Source: Chimonanthus salicifolius (Eukaryota; Streptophyta; Magnoliopsida; Laurales; Calycanthaceae). Taken from it: a stretch of 64,000 nucleotides of DNA. A program made the translations under genes and the position numbers. The notes beneath the pieces are model-generated. The model worked only from the letters and a program-made list of their open reading frames with translations, was not told the origin of the DNA and did no database searches. The stretch lies in the NCBI GenBank assembly GCA_013350335.1, contig CM023542.1:8976025-9040024 (forward strand), written 5' to 3'. Position 1 is the first letter of the stretch; each line of letters starts with the position of its first letter. This document shows, piece by piece, positions 36,801 to 46,900 of this stretch.

Positions 36801-37849
36801 GAACCTCGCAAGCGGTGCGCGATTGGTAACCGAATTCTTGGACGGAAACGCAAAGGAACACTAGTTGGTATTTATAGGATTCCTACCTCATTGTAAGCCA
36901 TGAATTATGTGTATATGAATGTCTTGTTTTATTTTGGTAATCAAATGACATGTTTTAAGATGGGATTTAATGCTATGGTTTCTAATATTATTATATGGCA
37001 CATTGCACTTACATCTCATGCATAGCATGGGAGGGATGAAATGAAACCAGAGTCCATGCTCCGTCGGGTTTAGGGTTTAAACATACATGGGGATACTATG
37101 TGTTTGTGATTCCTTGATGAGGCTTTTCCATCAAGAGGGATACTAAGTGTTTGTGATACCTTTATGTATTTTTTCCATCAAGGGGGACATTGTATAATGA
37201 TGGTATGGATGATGGGTGGGACTCATGACATAAGACACCCATGGCATGGCATTGATTTCATGGTTTTGCTATATTATTACCTATGTGTTTTGTTATCACT
37301 AATCCATGTGTTGACCCTACTCGGAGTACCTACTGGGCGCGTCGTCTAACGCCCTACTTCCACCTTAGATGATGACGCAGGAAATGGAGGAAATGAAGGA
37401 CGTGATGGGAGCCAAGCGTAGGAGCTTGGTGGAGCGAGCTAGCTTATTTATTTAAGTTTTATTCATGGTTATGTAATTTGAGTAACTTAGCTCGTTGGAC
37501 TGTAATAATTTAGATTACTTGCTATGGTTTGGACTTTATCTTGGACATTCTAATTTTGAGGTATTTTATTAATTAAGTGATGTAATTCCTTGTTATCTAA
37601 AATTGGTAGGATAAACTCTATTATAACTCCGCTTTAAGTTTACATTCCGCAAGCTTACTTTCTACGTGTGAACCGTTCTCGTGGACTTAGTTCCACGCAC
37701 ACGTAGGGTTGGCCAGTTAAGGGCCGGGCTTTGGAAGCTCGAACTTAACTCGCGTCGTGACGTCCCGAGCTCTTTGTCACTTTTTATTTAAAAAAAAAAA
37801 AATTACACTGATTTTTGGCTAAGCGAGTGAAAAAGGGGCGGGCGTTATA
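33820..37849 (+). repeat. 5' LTR of the inner gypsy element (4.03 kb)
   Basis: The start is set by the target duplication and the end by the primer site at 37850. The last 576 bp match 40664-41242. It contains a ~190-bp tandem duplication (about 34165-34270 and 34360-34460) around CCACCTCATCAAGTGAGGTGG-like palindromes (shown here as one 21-base site; the core is CATCAAGTGAGG). It also holds a series of GTTCGGCC palindromes at 35630-36727. No coding region. Confidence 0.85.
35630..36727. repeat. dispersed array of imperfect palindromes in the inner LTR
   Basis: A GGTTCGGCCATGG ... GGCCGAACCCC hairpin motif recurs at about 35630, 35723, 35796, 35881 (left half only), 36041, 36264, 36533 and 36699. 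The arms are 8-12 bp and the loop is mostly GTGTAT or similar. Spacing is irregular (75-270 bp), so this is not a simple tandem repeat. Confidence 0.85.
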
Positions 37850-38633
37850 GTTGATATCAGAGCGAAACCGGAAGAATGAATCTTTCAAAGTAAGATTAAG
37901 ACGGTTTCATGTCTCACTGACAGATAAGAATTCCAACTGACCGACTCTTCGGAGTCCGCTGCACGGGGGCCGGATTAATTTACTTCGTTAGATTCAGACT
38001 GAAGCATTCAATCTGAGAGCAACATTTGACGAAAAGGAATGATAGCAAGGGAGGGACAGTCACTATAAGTTTGAATTATCAAAAGTAGCAAGATAGGGCT
38101 TATTTCCCCCAAAAATGAGAAACAATATTTGATACTTAGGAAAAATTCCCCGTTTTCCCCAAAACTAAGTATACTTATTTGGTAATTTTTTTTCCCCAAA
38201 TTGAAGAGGAATACTTGATACTTAGGAAGTTTTCCCCCAAAACAAAGTATGCTTATTTGGCAATTTTTCCCTAAATTGAAGAGGAACATTTGATATTTAG
38301 GAAGTTTTCCCCCAAAATAAAGTATGCTTATTTGGCAATTTTTCCCAAATTGAAGAGGAACATTTGATACTTAGGAAGTTTTCCCCCAAAACAAAGTATG
38401 CTTATTTGGCAATTTTTCCCCAAATTGAAAAGGAACATTTGATACTTAGGAAGTTTTCCCCAAAACAAAGTATGCTTATTTGGCAATTTTTCTCCAAAAT
38501 TGAAAAGGAATATTTGATACTTAGGAAGTTTTCCCCAAAACTAAGTATGCTTATTTGGCAAATTTCCCCAAAATATGAAAACGCCAATTTTATGAAGGAA
38601 CTAAGTCAATAAATGTTTTCGATGACTTAGGAA
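37850..38633 (+). other. leader of inner gypsy element with primer site and 75-bp tandem repeat
   Basis: The primer-binding site occupies 37850-37864. At about 38100-38580 a 74-75-bp unit (GGAACATTTGATACTTAGG, then TTTTCCCCCAAAAC, then GTATGCTTATTTGGC) repeats about six times; clear unit starts are 38206, 38281, 38355, 38430 and 38505. Because 75 is divisible by three the array stays open in several frames, which explains the spurious 82- and 93-residue frames there. Confidence 0.85.
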
Positions 38634-39735
38634 ATGCCTCCAAAGAGAAGGACTCGTCAAAACCCACAGGTGGAGGAAGAGGTGCAACCACCTCATCAGG
38701 AAGAAGAGGTACAGCCACCTCATCAGGAGGAAGAGGTGCAACTACCTCATCAAGAGGAAGAGGTACAACAACCTCATCAGGAAGAAGAGGTGCAACAACC
38801 TCATTGGGGGGAAGAGGGAAACAAAGTGAACATCCCCGTAGTGCCTCCCGAGTTGCAAGACTTAGTTCAAGCGGTGGTCGCTTCTGTTCTTCAACAGCAC
38901 TTGAGCTCAAATGCAACCACCAGTCACTCAAATGACCGGAGGATGGTCAAGGATTTCCAGCAACAACGTCCCCCTTATTTCAAAGGGAAAGAAGGGCCTG
39001 CCGGAGCAAAAAACTGGTTGAGGAAAGTTTCTCAGATCTTGACTCTACTAAAGATCTCGAGTCATGAAGACAAGATCTTGCTGGTTTCCTCACAACTGAT
39101 AGACGATACCAGCATGTGGTGGGAGGTAATAGAGAGACAGCGGGTGCTCATTCCGGAAGGAGAAAGGACTGCAATGACGTGGGAGCAGTTCTCAGCCATG
39201 TTTTTAGACCACTACTTTCCCGAGGAGGAGAAGGAACGCCACATCCAGGCGTTTATATTTTTGGTGCAAGACACCATGACTGTGGCAGAGTACTTCCAGG
39301 AATTCCTACGTTTGTCCTGCTATGCCCTATTTATGGTGGACACGGAGTACCGGAGGGCCCGTAAGTTTGAGCGGGGGCTTTCGGCCGAGCATTAGAACCA
39401 AGGTGACCATCTTCAAGGCACCTACATTGGCAGAGGTGGTCAGCAGGGCCACTATAGCAAAGCATGAGATGGCCGAGATAGTGCAGTTTGACAACCGCCG
39501 AGGTTAGAGTGGGAGTGGTACATTTCAGCCCAACAAGAAGTTCCGCCCGAACTTTAGCAGACCCTCACCTTCCACTGGGTCCATAGGGGGCTTTCACCCC
39601 AATCAACCCTCCCCATAAGCATCAGTCACTCAGGTTCCCCGGGGTGGGAACACATGCTACCAGTGTGGCCAACAGGGCCACTTCAAGAGGGAATGTCCGC
39701 AGAATAGCAGACCCTTTCACTCCAGGGGTTCCTTC
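38634..39735 (+). pseudogene. gypsy gag with zinc knuckle, frame broken
   Basis: The ATG at 38634 opens a 253-residue frame. Residues about 14-58 are five 9-residue repeats of the type E-E-E-V-Q-P-P-H-Q. The rest matches the Retrotrans_gag domain (F-K-G-K-E-G-P, W-W-E, T-W-E-Q-F, Y-F-P-E-E-E-K-E-R, Y-F-Q-E-F-L-R-L). A frameshift near 39390 ends it. Further downstream a CCHC zinc knuckle, [14 protein letters not shown], is encoded at 39654-39696 in the next piece. Gag would package the RNA; this copy is broken. Confidence 0.9.
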
Positions 39736-39849
39736 CGCCCTCCAGCTAGACCAGCTAATTCACGGGGGACCAGGGCTTACAACCATGAGGGACGGGCGCC
39801 TAACCCCACGGGATCTGGACGACTCTATACCTTAGCTCCTCCAACAGCG

Positions 39850-40692
39850 GTGGATCACTCCGTGATTCAAGGTATGGCCGTAGTTGGTAGTTCCTATGCC
39901 TTTGCATTATTTGATTCTGGAGCTTCTCATTCATTTGTATCTGCTGCATTCATATCTGCTATGGGCACATTAGTACAGAAACTGTCCACATCACTCACTA
40001 TTGTATCCCCCGTCGGAGACACATCTTTGGGACTTATATGCACCGTAGTGAACACTGAACTCGTTGGATTCAGATTTGAGTTCAACTATCTAGTACTCGA
40101 TATGACTGAGTACGATATTATCTTCAGCATGGACTGGTTGGCTAGCTTTCAGGCCAATATTGATTGCCATCTTCGTAGGGTGATATTTTGGTCACCCGAG
40201 GGAAAACGGTATGTGGTACATGCTGACAGACAGGGCATCCCTACAGGGCTGCAGGAACAGTTGAACCACCTTGTCTTGAACAACATCAGATTAGACAAGG
40301 CACCAGTGGCTGAACTTCCGGCAGTAGTGACAGACTACGTGGAAGTATTCCCAACAGAGCTCCCTGGCTTGCCACCCAAGAGGGAGATTGACTTTGAGAT
40401 CAAGTTATATCCTGGCACTGCTCCAGTATCATTGCCACATTATAGGATGGCCCCAACTGAGATGTCCGAGCTGAAGAAACAGATTGATGATTTGCTCAGA
40501 CTGGGTTTTATTCGGAACAACACATCAGCATGGGGAGCCTCAGTATTATTTGTGAAAAAGAAGGACGGTACCTTTCGGATATGTGTGGACTACAGGAAAT
40601 TGAACCAGCTGACTGTCAGGAGCAAGTACCCTCTACCCAGGATAGATGATTTGTTTGATCAACTTATTACCTATGTGTTTGGTTATCACTAA
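39850..40692 (+). pseudogene. gypsy protease and truncated reverse transcriptase fused to LTR
   Basis: Residues about 18-32 hold the aspartic protease motif F-D-S-G-A-S-H-S-F. Residues about 195-275 are the N-terminal reverse transcriptase (Y-R-M-A-P-T-E-M, then [18 protein letters not shown], then [12 protein letters not shown]). At about 40664 the frame passes into LTR sequence (identical to 37274 onward) and stops after eight LTR-derived residues. The Y-x-D-D catalytic box, RNase H and integrase are missing, so this copy cannot transpose on its own. Confidence 0.92.
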
Positions 40693-41242
40693 TCCATGTG
40701 TTGACCCTACTCGGAGTACCTACTGGGCACGTCGTCTAACGCCCTACTTCCACTTTAGATGATGACGGAGGAAATGGAGGAAATGAAGGACGTGATGGGA
40801 GCCAAGCGTAGGAGCTTGGTGGAGCAAGCTAGCTTATTTATTTAAGTTTTATTCATGGTTATATAATTTGAGTAACTTAGCTCGTTGGACTGTAATAATT
40901 TAGATTACTTGCTATGGTTTGGACTTTATCTTGGACATTCTAATTTTGAGGTATTTTATTAATTAAGTGATGTAATTCCTTGCTATCTAAAATTGGTAGG
41001 ATAAACTCTATTATAACTCCGCTTTAATTCTACATTCCGCAAGCTTACTTTCTACGTGTGAACCGTTCTCGTGGACTTAGTTCCACGCACACGTAGGGTT
41101 GGCCAGTTAAGGGCCGGGCTTTGAAAGCTTGAACTTAACTCTCGTCGTGACGTCCCGCGCTCTTTGTCACTTTTTATTTTAAAAATAAATAAATTACACT
41201 CTGATTTTTGGCTAAGCGAGTGAAAAAAGGGCGGGCGTTACA
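40664..41242 (+). repeat. truncated 3' LTR of the inner gypsy element
   Basis: It matches 37274-37849 nearly base for base. Only the last 579 bp of a 4.03-kb LTR remains. Confidence 0.9.
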
Positions 41243-41699
41243 ACAACATCCTCTAACTAACCCAAACCAACTCCCTTATATGCCCAACCACAACAGTCCA
41301 CCCATCCACGGGTACACAGACTGATCCTTAGTCAGATCAGGGTCTCTAGCCCTCAACCAGAACTATGACCCTCTCATGACGACCCGCACAAATGCCACGA
41401 CCAACCCAAGAGTCAGGCTCATTAGAGTCCCAAACCGACTACCACACGGCATCAACCACCTCACCAGTCCTCAATGGACTGCCAACCAGACTCCTCTATG
41501 GTCTCCTCAACCAAGCACCAGAGTCTTGATAATCAAACCTATGTCCTTGGACCCTATCTGTAGGTCTCCACACTATTTACGTATCCACCCTTCACAGAAT
41601 TCTATAGGTCTTCTACCGAGGGAGTCAACATCCACAATACAAGTCTCAACATTGAACCCTAGAGTCATAACTGCGGGTAAACACACTACCACATCACAC

Positions 41700-42345
41700 C
41701 ACAGGTTCTCCCCATCATACAGGTGTCCTAGCCTGGAATTCCATACCTCAGACTGTACCGAACTAGAAGGAGTCATAGCCTCGGCTACCATACCTCAGAC
41801 TGTACCCACCCTACATGTGTCATAGCCTCGAATATCATACCTCAGATTGTACCCACCCTAAAGGTGTCATTAGCCTGGAACATCATACCTCAAACTATAC
41901 CCACCTTACAGGTGTCATAGCCTGGAACATCATATCTCAGACTATACCCACCCTACAGGTGTTATAGCTTGGAACATCTCATCACATCATCCCTCGACCA
42001 ATAAGCGGGCGAGCACGTCCTCAGCCTACTCCGTCATCTGGGAATCACAAACCATACCAGCGGGAGCTTTCCCTCACCGTATCATCCCTCCACCAATGAG
42101 TGGGCGAGCACCTCCTCAGCCTACTCGGTCATCCCGGGATCAGAAGTCATACAAGCGGGAGGTGTCCCTCACCGCATCATCCCTCGACCAATGAGCGGGT
42201 GAGTACCTCGTCAGTATACTAGGTTATTCGGGGATCACAAGTCATACTAGCGGTAGCTGTCCCTCACAGCATAATCTCTCAACCAATGAGCGGGAGAGCA
42301 CCTCCTCAGCCTACTCGGTCATCCGGGGATCACAATTCAACATCC
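41700..42345. repeat. two adjacent tandem arrays in the outer LTR
   Basis: Array one has about five ~49-bp units with CATACCTCAGACTGTACCC. Array two has four ~94-bp units with CCTCGACCAATGAGCGGG. The right LTR carries about four and three units of each (47925-48100 and 48108-48360), so copy number changed after insertion. Confidence 0.8.
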
Positions 42346-43629
42346 TGCCCTCTGGTCTCCACGCGGGCGAACCATTCACCTCATCAGACCACTGGGGATG
42401 CCTCCTCCGCTATGCACTCGGGTTGCGTGTTTGTGATGAGCTCTAACTCGGTCTTGGGAGAGCTAACACTCAACCCCAGAACTTTCTGGAGGTTTCCATG
42501 ACCACCCCACAGCATGTCCCTCTTAGGACTCTTGGGCACCTCACCCTCCAAACCGGACTACACCTCCCTCATAGGCGTGTTTGATCACACCTGACAATCT
42601 AACCCATTCCAAGAAATACCTCAACCCATGACCAACCACCGGGTAGCCCATAGTCCAACCACACTTCCATTGCGCGGTCGCAATACAAGGTAGATGGAGT
42701 CTCCAGATCCTGATGTTGCCTAGTACCCATACTCCATCGACTTTCCATGTATACTAGTTACATGTATGCACTGTTATATCTAAGCATGTTATTAACATGG
42801 CATATCACATAACCATCAGTATTGCATACTACCATTAATTGCATGTTATCAAATAAACATATAATATGTTATTATCTAAAGCATATAATTTTTTACCACA
42901 GGTTATACATATCATGATTCTACACAGTCCATCCAGCATGTTATCACATTGTCAAACTCAACATGTTATAACATTTAGTAACTCAACATGACATCACATA
43001 ATAAAATAAACATGTTATCACACAACGCACACTACCATGTTAATCAACTGACATGTTATCAAAATACTAACGAGTATGCCATCACAAGCAGTATGACACA
43101 AGTATACTTGAATGAGCCCTTTGCCACATATTTATCAAAACGGTTCCCTTACCGAGTGGCTCGTAGTCCATAAGGGTCTCATTCCTCGTACTCCATGTCC
43201 AAGTAGTTATAGGAAATATATATATTCAAATCATGTATGCTAAAACAAATGTGATGAGTCCCCTCACCCGTGTGCGTGCTTTCGAAATCCAAGTGAGTAA
43301 ACTGGGTTGGAGGAAGCTCGAACTATTGAAAAGGACAATACAAGGATAAGTAGATGGCTAAAATGGCCAAGACAAATATGAGTTGTAAATGGGTCTGAAA
43401 CTGGGTGGGCCCAAGCTGGGTCTAAAACTGAAATTAGGGCCTAGAACTAGGCCAGGCTTAAAAGTTGGACTGGACCGGGCCTGGCCCAAGGCTTGGTTGA
43501 GCAGAGCTGGGCCGGACCTGATCTGTCTTACTAGGCTAGACCAGGTTTGGGCCCAACCCAAAACTGGGCCAGAGATGGCCCAGATCCGAAACTAAACTCG
43601 GTCGAGTCAACTCATCGACTCGGCTGAGT

Positions 43630-44060
43630 TGATTTTGCCACTAGGGAAACTGAGGGAAAGAGGGGGAAAAGAGAACAAACAAAAGGAAAACGAAGGAAAA
43701 AAAGGGAAAGAGGAGGAAGAAAGGAAAGTGGATAAGGAAAAGAAGAGGGGGAAAAGAGAGGAGGGAAAACAAATATATTGAATCGTTCGATGGCGGGAGA
43801 GCTAGAAAATCGGTGGCTGGGGGCCCGAACCTCCGATCTGGCGAACAGCAGAGGGGGGAACGGCTGCAACTCGAGCGGGCGGCGGTGACAGAGAGGGAAA
43901 AAGGAAAGAAAAAGAGAAAAAGGAGAGAGGGGAGGTCAAGAGAGGGGAAATAAAGGAGTCGTGGCAGCGGCACCCAAGGGGAAGAGGGAGTTTAGGGTTG
44001 GGGTCAGAAGAAGGAAAAAGGAGGAGAGAAGAGGGAGAGAGACGGGAGAGAGGAATCGGG
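43630..44060 (+). repeat. long purine-rich tract in the outer LTR
   Basis: The plus strand is dominated by G and A for over 400 bp, and the same tract recurs at about 49755-50180. Open frames there are Lys/Arg- or Pro/Phe-rich artefacts. Confidence 0.8.
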
Positions 44061-44375
44061 GGGGGGTAGGGTCATTCTAAGGCCTTTGGGTTTTAGGTTA
44101 TTTTCCTTTTTTTTTTTTTATAAATATTTTAAAATCTTAAATTTTCTAAAAAAAGTTAAAATCCGTTAAAATCAAACGTCAAACATCGAAGGAGAAAAAA
44201 TTGTGAAATTTTCAAACATTTTAAATGACAAAATATTTAATAGTCCAAAATTACTCAAACGACCTTCGAGTCTCCGAACTCGAAACAAGGCAAATTGTGG
44301 TCCACCATGGGGCCCATACTCTCTCCACCTGTACTGAGGCCTTACAATCTCTAAGAATCGGGTCGGGTTGTTACA

Positions 44376-44392
44376 ACACTACCCCCTTTAAG
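44376..44392 (-). other. polypurine tract of the outer gypsy element
   Basis: On the minus strand TTAAAGGGGGTAGTG directly precedes the LTR start TGTAACAACCC. This is the standard position of the plus-strand primer. Confidence 0.75.
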
Positions 44393-46886
44393 GAATTTGG
44401 CCCTGAAATTCAAATTGAACTCAATCCTCTAGATTCAAACCTCACAAGTAGGACCCCAATGAAAAATTGTCTCTGCACCGCTGAAACTCACTCTCAAGCA
44501 GATCTTCCCATCACAAGATGATGCCACAACCTGTGATCCATTGAAACAACCCTGCCACTATTCACCTTGAACAACTGAACAACCTGGACAATAGTCTGTA
44601 CCACCATCGAAACCAACGACTTCCACCTAACCAATCTCATATGCTCAATAGTCTTTCTGACTATATTGGTTCCCAATTGCATCATGGTCTTCACCCAACA
44701 CGGAGGAATTCTATACAGTCAGTTATAAAGTACCACGTACAGAACTACCAAAACGCCATTCTGCCGCTACTGTCATACTCGAGCTCTATCAGGAACCAGC
44801 AATCCTCCTAACTCGCCTCATAATTCAGGGCGCAAAACATAAGGCATGTCCTTTAAAACTCGCATGGTCTGTCCCGATCGACTGTTTATCCATAGGTAGT
44901 CCGCTGAGCTAAAATACGGCGGAGCATACAACTTTCTCTGTAATAATGTCTGATCTAATGGGCAAGAATTAAACCTCGACCTGACACTGTTGACTCTGGC
45001 ATCTCGCATAGACTAACCCTCTGCTTAATATAAATCGATCCAAAAGTCCCAAGAAATGGGGTATCCTCACCCTAAGGAGATAGGTGAGTTTTGGCAGTCT
45101 ACCCACCACCTACACTGCCAATCCATGATGAAGGAGTCGAAGTACCTCCACACGGCACCGCTCAAGCTGAGTCATCAACAATCTGCTCTGGAGAGTCAAT
45201 CTACCATCTGGTCTCACAATCTAGCTATCCAACCCACCAATACACGTCGCAGAATCCCATGGTCCGACTGCCCCTGCACCTGAACACTGAATCTTCGGGG
45301 CTTAGCCATTCAACACTGACTGAACTACCAAACCGTATAGACTGGTCGCTGCAGCCTCTGCACCTGATCAAGAATCAATCCATGAAGCTTCATCTGTCAT
45401 GTCCGCTTCATGCTCGATCCTTCTTAAAGAACCAAGTACTCAAAACCACGACGATGGGGGAATACTCAGAACCTCCCTCAACACAAACAGATACCTCCAA
45501 CCCAAGCACAACATCATCACCGTCCATCCTTAACTATGAGTGAAAAAGTTCTGCCCATTAATCTCAAGTCGTCTCGCACTAGAAGCCACCAATTATCCAT
45601 CCTATATCAACATACAACTCTTACCATCCCTGGAAACATCACAATGAACTGCACACATGCGACCTTTCTCTGCCTCCGTTACAACCATCACTATGGTGGT
45701 CGTCTGCCTCCACTCAAGAAAAACTGCCTCACTGCCGTTGTACCAAGAACTGACCGCTCCCTCTGGCCAATTTAACTGTAAGCACGGTCACCTAGAGTAA
45801 TCTGAATAAACAGCAAGACACGACCTCAGCCTCATCCTGACAAACCTGTTGTGCTGCTTGTTGAAAACACAAGGCCAGCTGCACCTCTAGGGTCAAAACC
45901 CACATTTGACAAGGTCCCAACTAAAAACACATCCTCGAGAAGCAACTTGGATCCCCTCAACTTTCTCAACAAGTCGTCAATTCCTAGGAGAAAAACCTCA
46001 CTGTATTCTGTAACTCTGCTCAATTGTCGACCACTAGCACAAAATCTCAACTAGTCACCATTCTTTTTGGCCAACAAAGTCGGTGCGTCCCAGATGAAAT
46101 ACATGGATGAACGGGTCCCACCAACTCTGGTCCATAAATCAAGCCTCTAAGTCCAACACCCTGCCTGAAGGAAAATCCACGCCCCAACAAAACACCTCCA
46201 ACGGTTAAGAGATCGGTCATCAATTATAATGTGCTATCTGTAAACATGCACAATATTTGCCACTTACCTCAACGAAGACAAGATAAACAAGGCGTCTCCA
46301 CCCACTCTACTCCCAAACTTAAACCACGGTGCAACTCAAAGTCACTGAAGAAGGGACGTATCTGAATTAGGTCAAATCTCAAAACCAGAAACCAATGAGT
46401 ACCATCACATCACTCACATCCATAGAATGTAATGCATCACTATAGTCACACTCTAGTCAAATGCCATGACTTCCCTTTGGCAAGATACTTTGGGTCGTGA
46501 GCATACACACATTGATTGCGGAGATAAAACATCTACTCACCAACACTTAGCTCTCCAAGGTCTTTATCATAGGTCGGGGAATCTCTAAGGTCTCCTGATT
46601 ACTATCCTCGGCACGGGTTCCCCTACTCTAACAAGTGCTCATTTTCGTCACTGATCCACAAGGCAAAATCTGACCACTTGATACCAAGTGAGTATCCAAA
46701 GCAAAACACATCTCTAACACACAACATCAAGAGCGGCTCTATCGGACTCGCCACAACAACCAAGGGAAGTCCAAACACTACCCATGGAACTCGGTTCCAT
46801 CTAGCCTATCACACAGGGGATGAACGTAATCTCTTGTCATCATCACACATATCTCTGACCCATATAAGGTCCGAGAATTGAACTGT
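44393..46886 (-). pseudogene. decayed gypsy gag-pol interior
   Basis: Only one domain is recognisable. Around 45832-46100 on the minus strand, R-F-C-A-S-G-R-Q-L and I-D-D-L-L-R-K-L-R-G-S-K-L-L-L-E follow A-P-T-L-L-A-K-K. This parallels the gypsy reverse transcriptase core (K-K-D-G, then C-x-D-Y-R-x-L-N, then I-D-D-L-F-D-x-L). The usual C-I-D-Y region is substituted and stops are frequent. The remainder shows no clear gag, protease, RNase H or integrase. Plus-strand frames in this stretch are shadows. Confidence 0.6.
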
Positions 46887-46900
46887 ACTCAGATACCAAC
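46887..46900 (-). other. primer-binding site of the outer gypsy element
   Basis: On the minus strand GTTGGTATCTGAGT follows the LTR end and matches the initiator-Met tRNA complement TGGTATCAGAGC at most positions. Confidence 0.7.

Larger units (their letters stand above)
33820..41242 (+). mobile_element. inner Ty3/gypsy element, nested, target duplication ACAAC
   Basis: The element runs from TATAATAGCCCGG to GGGCGTTACA and is flanked by ACAAC (33815-33819 and 41243-41247). The right LTR of the outer element (47401-47440) shows the uninterrupted site. Left LTR 33820-37849 (4.03 kb) is followed by TTGATATCAGAGC, a near match to the initiator-Met primer site. Then come a repeat-rich leader, gag, a zinc knuckle, protease and the first part of reverse transcriptase. 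The frame then jumps straight into the last 579 bp of the 3' LTR. The rest of pol and most of the 3' LTR are deleted. Motifs suggest a Tekay/Del-type chromovirus. Confidence 0.88.
41248..44375 (-). repeat. outer gypsy 3' LTR, right segment
   Basis: It aligns with 47431-50185. Notable parts: a ~49-bp tandem array (41700-41975), a ~94-bp tandem array (41988-42345), ATGTTATCACAT-type repeats (42780-43090), a GGGCCGGGC-rich stretch (43390-43600), and a purine-rich tract (43630-44060). It ends CGGGTTGTTACA. The frames at 41376-42501 are repeat-driven and not genes. Confidence 0.82.

Noticed and set aside
38008..38612. Open frames of 82 and 93 residues with internal repeats
   Set aside because: They are translations of the 75-bp leader tandem repeat and appear on both strands; no conserved domain.
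41376..42501. Thr/Pro/His-rich frames of up to 149 residues
   Set aside because: They lie in tandem arrays of the outer gypsy LTR and recur in the other LTR; composition follows the repeats.
43389..43973. Frames rich in Gly/Pro/Leu or Pro/Phe/Ser, also at 49481-50092
   Set aside because: They come from the GGGCC-rich and purine-rich LTR stretches and have no protein family.
44225..45775. Plus-strand frames of 98-150 residues in the outer gypsy interior
   Set aside because: The element reads on the minus strand, where reverse transcriptase remnants are visible; the plus frames are shadows.
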